64,000 bases of DNA from Flavonifractor hominis (GTDB lineage Bacteria; Bacillota; Clostridia; Oscillospirales; Oscillospiraceae): assembly GCF_040095835.1 (NCBI RefSeq), contig NZ_JBBMFT010000001.1, positions 797,183 to 861,182 of the forward strand, written 5' to 3'. This document shows positions 1 through 7,156 of the stretch, in pieces. The position numbers were made by a program, and so were the translations under genes. The notes below the pieces were generated by a model that was not told the DNA's origin, did no database searches, and worked only from the letters and a program-made list of their open reading frames with translations. Each line of letters opens with the position of its first letter. The first letter of the stretch is position 1.

Positions 1-568
1 ACTTCCAGTCACGGGGGGACTGGTAGGCGAACAGGTGCTCCCCCGCCCGCCGGATGCTGTAGCTGCTTTTCCCCTCGTGCTGCCGGACATATTCGCCCAC
101 AGCCGCTTTCTCCAGCACGAAGCGAGGCTGGATCCCCTGCGCCAGCTCCGGCGCGATGGCATTGATGTATTTCACCATGTCACGGACATTGCCGCATTCA
201 AATTCCGGCGCGTCATAGCCATACCGCTCTGTAACGAGCGCCCACTTCATACGCTCATGAGGGCTGTCCAAAGAAACGACAAAGTATTTCCCGTCGCGCT
301 CCCCGGTGAGAGGCTCAAACCGGACGTCGTCATAGAGCGGCCCATCCAGCGGGCAGTTGTTCTTGAACCACACATAGTAGTTGTCCAGAATGAAGGGATC
401 CGTGATCCCCAGCACAACGCCGGAGATTTTTTTCAGGCGTCCGGCCAGGGCGTCGTCCCGGCAAAACCAGTCATACCAGCCGGCCTCGCACTGCACAGCA
501 CGATCCCGGCTGCTGAAGTCCCCTGCACGGAAGCGTTTCTGCCACTCCCGCACACTCATCTCATTCAT
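1..568 (-). CDS. Conserved hypothetical protein of the mobile element (3' end cut by window)
   Basis: The frame is open from an ATG at 568 to the window edge, giving at least 189 residues that begin MNEMSVREWQKRF. The protein is rich in aromatic and charged residues and has no signal peptide or membrane segment. I do not recognise a family. Its ATG overlaps the stop of the upstream ParB-like gene (ATGA, 568-565), so the two are probably translationally coupled and belong to the same maintenance or transfer operon. The C-terminus lies outside the window, so total length and any catalytic motif are unknown. Confidence that it is coding rests on the clean open frame, the 4-base overlap and shared strand with neighbours. 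Confidence 0.7.
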   Translation of the reverse strand, partial: MNEMSVREWQKRFRAGDFSSRDRAVQCEAGWYDWFCRDDALAGRLKKISGVVLGITDPFILDNYYVWFKNNCPLDGPLYDDVRFEPLTGERDGKYFVVSLDSPHERMKWALVTERYGYDAPEFECGNVRDMVKYINAIAPELAQGIQPRFVLEKAAVGEYVRQHEGKSSYSIRRAGEHLFAYQSPRDWK

Positions 569-1482
569 AGCGTCCCCCTCTCCGGCAGGAGGCGTTCCAC
601 GAGGCCGGCAATGGCAGTGAACACGCCGGCCAGTTCACGGGACTCCCTGATGGTGTCCTCCATTTCCTCCCTGGTCATGCGGGTGCATTTGACCCAGATC
701 CGCACATTTTCCTCTGTGGGCGTCAGCAGAACGGCCTTTTCATAAGCCTTGCAGAACACGCCGGCGATCTTGCTCTGGCGGTCGATTTCGGCGTCCTTCT
801 CCCGAATCTCCTTTTTCGCTTTTTCCAGCTCCACCAGCTCCAATGCCGCCTGCCCCTGCTCGTCCTCCGGCAGATCCTGTATCTGCCGGGTGATCTGATA
901 CCCCTGGTTGATGGACAGTTCTTTTTTGTCCAGGGCTTCCTTCACGGCGGCGGGGGCGTGTTCGTCGATCTGCATCACCTTGCCCATCGTGCGCTCCCCA
1001 AGGCCGACAGAGGCGGCCAACTCTTTGCGGGTGTCCACAGGGGCGGAGTGGACTTCCGGCAATGTTGCCGAAGGTCCACTCTCATACTGGTTCCCGTGGT
1101 ACGCCTGCTGGTTGGCCTTTGCCCTGGCCTCGATCTCCGGCCGCAGTTTCAGGGCGATCTTGCCCAACTCCCATTTGTCCAGGTTGCGGCGGCCCTTCTG
1201 GGTGTCCAGCGCCCACTGCTTGGCCTCCAGCAGATCGTCAAAGGCAAACACCGCCATCTTATAGGGCAGGCTGTGCCGGGTGCAGATCTGCTGGCGGTTG
1301 TGGCCGTCTACGATGACCAGGTCCTCATTGACGATAATGGGCGCATAGCAGCCGTTTTGCAGGATGTCCTTCTCCAGCGCGGCAAGCTGCTCCCCGCTGA
1401 GAGGGGGGAGCAGCTCCGCCAGTTCCGGCAGGATGGTGGGGGTGCGTTCCGCACTGGTGTATTCAATGCCTGTATTCCGCAT
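565..1482 (-). CDS. ParB-like nuclease-domain DNA-binding protein
   Basis: The 305-residue protein has an N-terminal ParB/Srx-type domain: PPLSGEQLAALEKDI, then an IIVNEDLVIVDGHNR stretch carrying the family's DGHNR nucleotide-binding motif. A middle region with KGRRNLDKWELG and an HTH-like segment (ELAASVGLGERTMGKVMQI, about residues 155-173) would contact DNA. The C-terminal third is helical and charged, probably a coiled coil. Such stand-alone ParB-like proteins are common in plasmids and integrative elements, where they act in maintenance or gene regulation; whether this one segregates DNA is unknown. It starts 5 bases after the ssb stop with little Shine-Dalgarno signal, which suggests translational coupling, and overlaps the next gene by 4 bases. 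Confidence 0.85.
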   Translation of the reverse strand: MRNTGIEYTSAERTPTILPELAELLPPLSGEQLAALEKDILQNGCYAPIIVNEDLVIVDGHNRQQICTRHSLPYKMAVFAFDDLLEAKQWALDTQKGRRNLDKWELGKIALKLRPEIEARAKANQQAYHGNQYESGPSATLPEVHSAPVDTRKELAASVGLGERTMGKVMQIDEHAPAAVKEALDKKELSINQGYQITRQIQDLPEDEQGQAALELVELEKAKKEIREKDAEIDRQSKIAGVFCKAYEKAVLLTPTEENVRIWVKCTRMTREEMEDTIRESRELAGVFTAIAGLVERLLPERGTL

Positions 1483-1487
1483 GGCGC

Positions 1488-1862
1488 TCAGGCTGCGGCC
1501 TCATCCATGCCGTCCGCAGGCATGGACGCGGCGTTTTCCTCCACCCGGCGGGGAGACAGGAACTCCACCTCCGTGGCTTTGATGAGGAAACCGGGCTGAC
1601 GCTCCGGCTCGTCCGCGAAAGTGATGGTTTCAAAGTCGCCGGAGGCGGCCAGCTTGCAGCCCTTCCAGGCAAACTCCGCGCAGCGTTCCGCCAGCGGGCC
1701 GCGGACCTTGATGGAGATGAAATCCGTCAGGCGGTTGCCCTCCTTGTCCCGGTAGCGGCGGTCCGAGGCGATCCGCAGGATGGCATAGGGCTTTCCGGTG
1801 GCCTCATGGATCTTCAGCTCCACGTCGTTGGTCAGGTTTCCGATTGCTACGATTTTCAGCAT
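1488..1862 (-). CDS. ssb: Single-stranded DNA-binding protein (element-encoded SSB)
   Basis: This 124-residue OB-fold protein begins MLKIVAIGNLTNDVELK and contains the SSB hallmarks of strand-1 IGNLTNDVE, a DFISIKVRGPLAERCAEF segment and a KGCKLAASGDFE turn. It is shorter than chromosomal SSBs (about 150-170 residues) and lacks the acidic DDDIPF-type tail; it ends in an Ala/Glu/Asp-rich stretch instead. It would bind single-stranded DNA during transfer or replication of the element. AAGGAG lies upstream of the ATG, and a terminator separates it from the surface-protein gene upstream, so ssb, the ParB-like gene and the partial gene probably form a separate transcript. Confidence 0.88.
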   Translation of the reverse strand: MLKIVAIGNLTNDVELKIHEATGKPYAILRIASDRRYRDKEGNRLTDFISIKVRGPLAERCAEFAWKGCKLAASGDFETITFADEPERQPGFLIKATEVEFLSPRRVEENAASMPADGMDEAAA

Positions 1863-1910
1863 AGGTGCATTTCTCCTTCTTTATTATTTAATGTAGAGTG
1901 AATTGTGGGA

Positions 1911-1943
1911 TAAAAGCGCCGCGGCCCACAGCGGGGCCGCGGC
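1911..1943 (-). terminator. Intrinsic terminator after the SLH surface-protein gene
   Basis: A 10-bp GC stem (1918-1927 with 1934-1943) is followed on the minus strand by a short T run. It lies just downstream of the stop codon at 1956 and separates the surface-protein gene from ssb. Confidence 0.65.
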
Positions 1944-1955
1944 ACAGCGGGTGGA

Positions 1956-4900
1956 TCACTTGTCCCAGGTTTCGGGGTCGGTAAGGATGGCGGTGTGGGC
2001 GTTGGCGGCCTCCAGCACCTGGTAGTAGGCCCAGTGACGGGAGGACACGTCGGGGAACATCACCAGCTGGCGGCGGTTGTCCGCGATGTAGTCCTCGTCG
2101 GCCTCGCGGCCCAGCAGACGGTTGACGATGGTGACGACTTCCGCCCGGTCGATGGGGTCATCTGCCCGGAAGGTGCCGTCGCCGTAGCCCTCCACCCAGC
2201 CGTGGATGGCGGCGTCCTTGATATACTCCGCAGCCCAATAGCCGTCGCTCACATCGTCAAAGCCCTCGTACTGCTCCATGATTTCCTCGTCGCCATCGCC
2301 GTACACATCAAAGAACCGCGCCGCCATAGCGGTGAACTCGGCGCGGGTGATGGCCTGGTCGCCACGGTAGGTGCGGTCATTGTAGCCCACGGCCACGCCG
2401 TAGCCGGTCAGGTACTCCACATAGCCGGCGTACCACGCCTCCGGGTCCACGTCTGTAAACTTCACATTGGCCCCGCTGGGGATGTGCTCGTCCAGCTTGT
2501 CAGAGAGCAGGCGGGCGAAGATGGCCGCCGCCTCGCTCCGGCTCATGCTGCGCTCCGGGCCGAAGGTGCCGTCTGTGTAGCCCACAATATAGGCCCCGTG
2601 GTACTCGGTATCTGTGACAGCGGGAACGGTCAGTTTGCCGCCCTCATCGGTTTCGCCGCGCTCGCTCTGGCCCAGATCGCCCTTGACAATCACCGTCACG
2701 CCCTCCTGCGGGTCGCGCTCATTGTCTGTGACCGTGACGGTGATGCGGTTGTCCTCGTCCATATCGGTCCCGTCCGGCAGGGTGACGGTGATGTTGCCGC
2801 CCTTGCCGATGGACACCTCCGCGCCCTCGATGGGGCGTCCGGTTTCGTAGTCCTCCACGGTGACAGTCAGGGTCCAGCGGTCGCCGTCCTCGTCCTCCCA
2901 GCCTACGGTGGCGTCGCCGTCCTCATTGGTCGTGCCGGTGGTGCCGGGAACAGTGAGCTGCCCGTTGCTGCCAGTGTTACCGGCACAGTAGTTGTCGTGC
3001 TTATCCGTCACGGCGATGAACATATCTTCCACGGGGGACTTATCTTTCACCAGTTGGACGGTGATCGTGGTCTGGTCGGCATAGTCCAGCAGGCGGGAAT
3101 TGGGCAGACGGATGGACAGGGTATCGTCCGCGTGGAGGGTCACGGTGGCATTGGCAACGGGGTCCTTGGTGTCGGTATCCGTGACGATCACCAGATAACC
3201 GCCCACAACGGCCTCTCCCTTGCTGTCCGTGGTGGCCTGATTGTAGATTTTCTCGATTTCCTCGGTTTCCAGCGTTTCACCGCAGACCTCGCACTCCTTG
3301 TGCTTGCTGCCCTCGCTGTCGGTGGTAGGCTCCTTGTCGATGATCCAGTCACCGGGCTTGTGGCCTGCCGCCTCGGTGTAGTCGCCCTTGTAGGCGTCGC
3401 CGCAGCGGGTGCAGGTGTAGGTGGTGTAGCCCATCTCCGTACAGGTCGGCTCGGTCACAACGGTTTCATAGTCATGACCCAAAGCGTTCTCAATGACGGC
3501 CCCACAGCGGGTGCAGAGCTGGGGATCGGTGCAGGTGGCCGGGTCGCCGGGGATATGGCCTGCGGCCTCATCGCCCTCCAGACGGGTGGCTCCACAGCGG
3601 ATGCAGGTGTACTCGGTCATGCCCTCGCCGGTGCAGGTGGAGTCGGTGATCTCCTTGCCCTCGTCCCAACTGTGGCCCAGCGGGTCGGTATAGTCGGTGA
3701 TGAACGAACTGCCGCAGCCCTCGCAGATATGGAGGGTACGCCCGCCGCCCTCACAGGTGGCCGGGGTCACTTTGGAAACGTAGTTGTGGGGCAGTGCAGA
3801 GGTAATGTCCTCGATGTGGCGCTCCCCGCAGACGGTACACTCCCGCAGGGTGTAGCCGGGGCTGGTGCAGGTAGCGGGAATGACGGTGGTGGAAAACTCA
3901 TGCTCGGTCTGAGGCAGGTTGGTTTCTTTCACATTGCCGCACCGCTCACAAATATCGATGGTCTTGCCGGGGACTTCACAGGTGGCGTCCCGAACCACCA
4001 CACTCTGGTAGGCGTGGCCCAGCGCGGCCTCATAGTCCCGCTTTTCGATCATGCCGCAGTCTACGCACAGGTAGCGGTCATAGCCGAGGGTCAGGCAGGT
4101 CGCCGGGGTGCTATCCAGCAGCGTCCAGTTGTGATTCTCACCGCAGCCCTTGTCGTCACAACAGCAACCGTCACAGTCCGGGTCTTGACAGCCGCAGTCG
4201 GGATTGTCGCAGCCGCAGGTGCAGGAACCATCCTCGGCGGTGGTTTCGTCCCGCAGGTGGACAAAGGCAACACCGTCCTCCACCATGTCGGTATCGTGGT
4301 AGGTGTAGGTGATTTCATAGTAAACCGGATAGTCCCCGGCCTCGGTGTAGTTGGGGGCAGAAGTCAGAGTGCAGGCGTCCGCGCTGTGGCCGTAGCGGAT
4401 GGCGGTGGTCACGCCAGCCTCGGACAAGTCCGACACCGTGACCGTGTGGGGCTGGCCGTCCACCACGCCGAAGTAATCCGCAATGACGGCCTTGGCGACG
4501 GTGTAGGCAGTTTCGGCATAGCCGCAGTCAGCGCAGGCGTCCATCTCGACGAACCTATCGTGAGCCAACTCCGGGCGGATGCTGCTTTCCATTGCGTGAC
4601 GCTCCAGTGTGGAGTTTTCCTCCTTGAAGGTGCCATAGCAGAAAGCGCAATACTCCCCGCTGGTGGTGATGACACGGTGATACTCGCTGTCTACTTGCTC
4701 AACGGTGACTTCCTCGGGCAGCTCCTCGAAGAAGTCTGCCGCACAGTCATAGAGCCAATACACATTTTTGCCGCAGGCATAGCTGGTGGCCCCCATGTTG
4801 GTATTGAACGTTCCACAGGTCTGGCACACCGCTTTCGTCCAGTGGTAGCCAGTGTAGTAGGCGTCCTGACCAGGGGTGCCGTCCAGCAGGTCGCCCTTGC

Positions 4901-5225
4901 TCTCCCCGTCCAGGCAGGTGCCGTCTGAATACTTGACGTTGCGGGTCAGGGCCGTTTCTCCATTGCGGGTGTACTCCGGCACACGGAATACCTGGAACGA
5001 GGTGGCCTGCCCGCACTCACAGCAGGTAAATGTTTCGATGGTCACCACGGAGTTGGCATCCAATTCGTTGGTACGGTTGAGCGCCTCAATCCAGTGTTCC
5101 GCCGGGTCGTGATAGTTGTCCTCCTGGGCGGCAAAGGCGCTGGGCACCATGCCGACGCAGAGCACGACTGCCAGCAGCAGGGCCGTCATGCGCTTCAGGC
5201 CATGCCTGGTTGTCTTGCTTTTCAA
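1956..5225 (-). CDS. Secreted Cys-repeat surface protein with three C-terminal SLH domains
   Basis: The 1089-residue protein starts at TTG 5225, behind AAAAGGAGG at good spacing. A Sec signal peptide (about residues 1-32, cleavage near AFA-AQ) comes first. The following 600 residues hold about a dozen CxxCG knuckles (such as CVDCG, CERCG, CTVCG, CEGCG, CIRCG and CTRCG), each preceded by an ATC-type third cysteine. Around residues 337-365 there is a very Cys-dense patch (CDNPDCGCQDPDCDGCCC). Next come Ig-like or carboxypeptidase-regulatory-like beta repeats (about 670-870). Three SLH modules (about 870-1085; FTDVDPEAWYAGYVEYL, FDDVSDGYWAAEYIKDAAI, FPDVSSRHWAYYQVLEAA) should bind secondary cell-wall polymer. 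It therefore appears to be a wall-attached, possibly metal- or disulfide-rich protein carried as element cargo. The substrate is unknown. Confidence 0.88.
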   Translation of the reverse strand: MKSKTTRHGLKRMTALLLAVVLCVGMVPSAFAAQEDNYHDPAEHWIEALNRTNELDANSVVTIETFTCCECGQATSFQVFRVPEYTRNGETALTRNVKYSDGTCLDGESKGDLLDGTPGQDAYYTGYHWTKAVCQTCGTFNTNMGATSYACGKNVYWLYDCAADFFEELPEEVTVEQVDSEYHRVITTSGEYCAFCYGTFKEENSTLERHAMESSIRPELAHDRFVEMDACADCGYAETAYTVAKAVIADYFGVVDGQPHTVTVSDLSEAGVTTAIRYGHSADACTLTSAPNYTEAGDYPVYYEITYTYHDTDMVEDGVAFVHLRDETTAEDGSCTCGCDNPDCGCQDPDCDGCCCDDKGCGENHNWTLLDSTPATCLTLGYDRYLCVDCGMIEKRDYEAALGHAYQSVVVRDATCEVPGKTIDICERCGNVKETNLPQTEHEFSTTVIPATCTSPGYTLRECTVCGERHIEDITSALPHNYVSKVTPATCEGGGRTLHICEGCGSSFITDYTDPLGHSWDEGKEITDSTCTGEGMTEYTCIRCGATRLEGDEAAGHIPGDPATCTDPQLCTRCGAVIENALGHDYETVVTEPTCTEMGYTTYTCTRCGDAYKGDYTEAAGHKPGDWIIDKEPTTDSEGSKHKECEVCGETLETEEIEKIYNQATTDSKGEAVVGGYLVIVTDTDTKDPVANATVTLHADDTLSIRLPNSRLLDYADQTTITVQLVKDKSPVEDMFIAVTDKHDNYCAGNTGSNGQLTVPGTTGTTNEDGDATVGWEDEDGDRWTLTVTVEDYETGRPIEGAEVSIGKGGNITVTLPDGTDMDEDNRITVTVTDNERDPQEGVTVIVKGDLGQSERGETDEGGKLTVPAVTDTEYHGAYIVGYTDGTFGPERSMSRSEAAAIFARLLSDKLDEHIPSGANVKFTDVDPEAWYAGYVEYLTGYGVAVGYNDRTYRGDQAITRAEFTAMAARFFDVYGDGDEEIMEQYEGFDDVSDGYWAAEYIKDAAIHGWVEGYGDGTFRADDPIDRAEVVTIVNRLLGREADEDYIADNRRQLVMFPDVSSRHWAYYQVLEAANAHTAILTDPETWDK

Positions 5226-5290
5226 GTGGTTTTTCCTCCTTTTTTGTGTAGAAATTGCTGGTTTAGCTCTCTTTACTTGCGTTTACTTGG

Positions 5291-6184
5291 TCACCGCCCC
5301 CTTTCCCGGAACTGCTGCACAAAGGTCAGATAGGCGTTCCAGTCCTTCCGGGAGGGAGGGGACAGTGTCTGCACGGCGTAGCCCTCCGCCGCGTATTTTC
5401 GGCCCATGCGCTCCGCGGCCTCCTGGCCGGGGCGGTCGTGATCCAGGCACAGGACGACCTTCCGCACCGCAGGGTGCTCCCGGAGAAACACCGACAGGGC
5501 ACGGTCATCCAGGCAGCACAGGGCCAGCGCATTGCTGTGGAATCCCCGGTGCAGGGTGCAGTAACTCATAAGGTCAATGGGAGCCTCGAACACATACACG
5601 GTCCTGCTGTCCGGGACATACGGCAGGCGGAAGCCAACGGATTTGTCGCTGCCGGCGGCGTCGCCCTTGAAACCGCTGCCGTCCCGGTCGTAGGTGCCCC
5701 GCAGGCTGGCGAAGGCAGCCTTGCCGTCCCCACCGTAGCCGACGAACACGCAGTTGTGGTGCCCGGCGTCCTCATACAGCAGTCCGGCGTCGAGAAAGCT
5801 GCGGATGACGCGAGGTGCGATCCCGCGTTTTTTCAGGTAGGCGCACACCCGGCGGGCATCGGTGTGCCTCGGCGGCAATGCAAACGGTTTCGGCGGTTCC
5901 GGCGCCTGCTCAGTCTGCCTGCTCCGCTCCGCGGGGGCATCCCTGGCGTGGCCGTGGAAGGCCAGCAGATCCTCCACCGCCTGTGGGAAACTCCTGCCGC
6001 AAAAATGCTGCAGGAAAGTGATGGCATCCCCACCCGTCTGCTCAGAGTAGCGGTACCAGGTGCGGCGGTTCTTGATCCGCAGGCTGTCCATCTCCTTGGT
6101 GGAGTGGTAGTGGCCTACCCGCGTTACGGTGTAGCCGAGAGACGTCAGCAGGTCCGGCAGGTCCGTCCCGCGGGCGATCTCCAT
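5291..6184 (-). CDS. Toprim/DUF3991 primase-like protein of the mobile element
   Basis: The 297 residues from ATG 6184 match the DUF3991-Toprim family of mobile-element replication proteins. An N-terminal zinc-finger-like primase segment (TWYRYSEQTGGDAITFLQHF) precedes a DUF3991 middle region and a Toprim fold with VYVFEAPIDLMSY and VVLCLDHDRPGQEAAERM (acidic metal-binding residues). The family motif RFTEQE lies upstream of this ATG in the same frame, so the true start is probably earlier. A perfect GGAGGTGAG (6235-6227) stands 7 bases before an in-frame ACG at 6223, which would add 13 residues. ATG 6184 itself has no usable spacing to a ribosome site. It probably acts in element DNA replication or processing. 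Confidence 0.82.
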   Translation of the reverse strand: MEIARGTDLPDLLTSLGYTVTRVGHYHSTKEMDSLRIKNRRTWYRYSEQTGGDAITFLQHFCGRSFPQAVEDLLAFHGHARDAPAERSRQTEQAPEPPKPFALPPRHTDARRVCAYLKKRGIAPRVIRSFLDAGLLYEDAGHHNCVFVGYGGDGKAAFASLRGTYDRDGSGFKGDAAGSDKSVGFRLPYVPDSRTVYVFEAPIDLMSYCTLHRGFHSNALALCCLDDRALSVFLREHPAVRKVVLCLDHDRPGQEAAERMGRKYAAEGYAVQTLSPPSRKDWNAYLTFVQQFRERGR

Positions 6185-6253
6185 CTCCTGTTCTGTGAAA
6201 CGATTGGATCTCGGTTCTGACGTTTTCTCACCTCCAGTCCTCTTGTGAAACAG

Positions 6254-6290
6254 ACCGCCCGGGGCGTCCCTGTCGGGCGCTCCGGGCGGT
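6254..6290 (-). terminator. Terminator-like hairpin between zinc-ribbon and Toprim genes
   Basis: Arms ACCGCCCGG and CCGGGCGGT (6290-6282 with 6262-6254) pair perfectly, with further inner pairing. No strong T run follows on the minus strand, so it may only attenuate transcription or stabilise mRNA. Confidence 0.4.
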
Positions 6291-6304
6291 TCTGGGATCC
6301 TGAT

Positions 6305-6628
6305 TTACTTGGTTGTTCTCTTTCTGGGCGGCCGCTCCACATACTCGGAAACGTCGCAGTCGCAGCTGATGAGCTGCCCACCGCATACGGGGCACCGCTC
6401 CGCATCACATCCCACATGGTGGTAATGGCCCGGCTTGGCGCCGCAGTCGTGGCAGCGGGCGTCGTCATACGCCATGCCGTCCTCACCGTACTTGATGCGG
6501 CGGTAGTAACGGCTGCCGCATTTCACATGGGTCCAGGTGCAGCCGTCTACTTTCAGCATTCGCTGGCCGCAGGCCCTGCAGGGTGCGCCGCCGGCGGCAA
6601 TCATGGCCTCTAACTCATTCTGCCACAT
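6305..6628 (-). CDS. Small multi-zinc-ribbon protein
   Basis: I chose the ATG at 6628 (MWQNELEAMIAAGG) because a GGAGGCGACGAGG ribosome site precedes it and it overlaps the stop of the upstream ribbon-helix-helix gene by 14 bases. The 107-residue protein carries three paired CxxC knuckles (CRACG, CHDCG, CPVCG), single Cys residues and a GHYHHVGC segment, so it probably binds two zinc ions. The C-terminus is basic (RPPRKRTTK). It could be a DNA- or RNA-binding accessory factor of the element. An exact function cannot be read from the sequence. Confidence 0.72.
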   Translation of the reverse strand: MWQNELEAMIAAGGAPCRACGQRMLKVDGCTWTHVKCGSRYYRRIKYGEDGMAYDDARCHDCGAKPGHYHHVGCDAERCPVCGGQLISCDCDVSEYVERPPRKRTTK

Positions 6629-7043
6629 CCTCGTCGCCTCCTTCCTCGGATCCCTCGTCCTCAGACTCCATTTCGGCATTTGCATCCTGGCTCTCAGCGG
6701 GGGTGGGGATATCGTCAGGGGCGGATTCCGCCGCCTCCTGCTCCGCCTGCCGTAAGGCGTCCTCGATCAGCCCCAGGACGAACTCCCGCTGGGTCACCTT
6801 CCGTCCCTGGCGCTCACTCTCGCGGGCCAGGTAGTCCTTGATCCGCTGGAACAGGTCCTCGCTGATTTGAAATGCCATTGTTCTCGTCTGTGCCATGTCG
6901 TTTTTTCCTCTGTTTTCATAGTAGTTGGTGAGCAGTTCCGTGATGTACTCGCTGAGGGACTGGTTTGCCGCGACGCGCTCCGCCGTCACCCTGGCATGCA
7001 GGGATTCCGGGATCTGGCAGGAGAGGCCCTTGGTGTGCTCCAT
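6615..7043 (-). CDS. Tandem ribbon-helix-helix (CopG/Arc-like) DNA-binding protein
   Basis: Translation from ATG 7043 (AAGGAGG 8 bases upstream) gives 142 residues. Two successive units look like ribbon-helix-helix folds: GLSCQIPESLHARVTAERVA with a following helix (SEYITELLTNYYE), and MAFQISEDLFQRIKDYLARE with REFVLGLIEDALRQAEQ. Two units in one chain could form an intramolecular pseudo-dimer. The last 35 residues are very acidic (EDEGSEEGGDEDVAE), which could be a protein-contact tail. Such proteins usually regulate plasmid or transfer genes; here it lies between the helicase and the zinc-ribbon gene in the same minus-strand series. Confidence 0.75.
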   Translation of the reverse strand: MEHTKGLSCQIPESLHARVTAERVAANQSLSEYITELLTNYYENRGKNDMAQTRTMAFQISEDLFQRIKDYLARESERQGRKVTQREFVLGLIEDALRQAEQEAAESAPDDIPTPAESQDANAEMESEDEGSEEGGDEDVAE

Positions 7044-7156
7044 GTCTGATTGCCTCCTTTGCTTGATTTGCAACGCAAGTATAGCCGGAAAGCATCACGA
7101 AAGCCATTACCAACACCACCAAGGAATGGCGAACAGACGCAGCAAATGCAACAATT

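Noticed and set aside
1995..4928. 977-residue open frame on the plus strand opposite the SLH protein
   Set aside because: It mirrors the opposite strand, has no ribosome site, and has a shadow-like Val/Gly/Ala composition; the minus-strand frame has a signal peptide and SLH domains.
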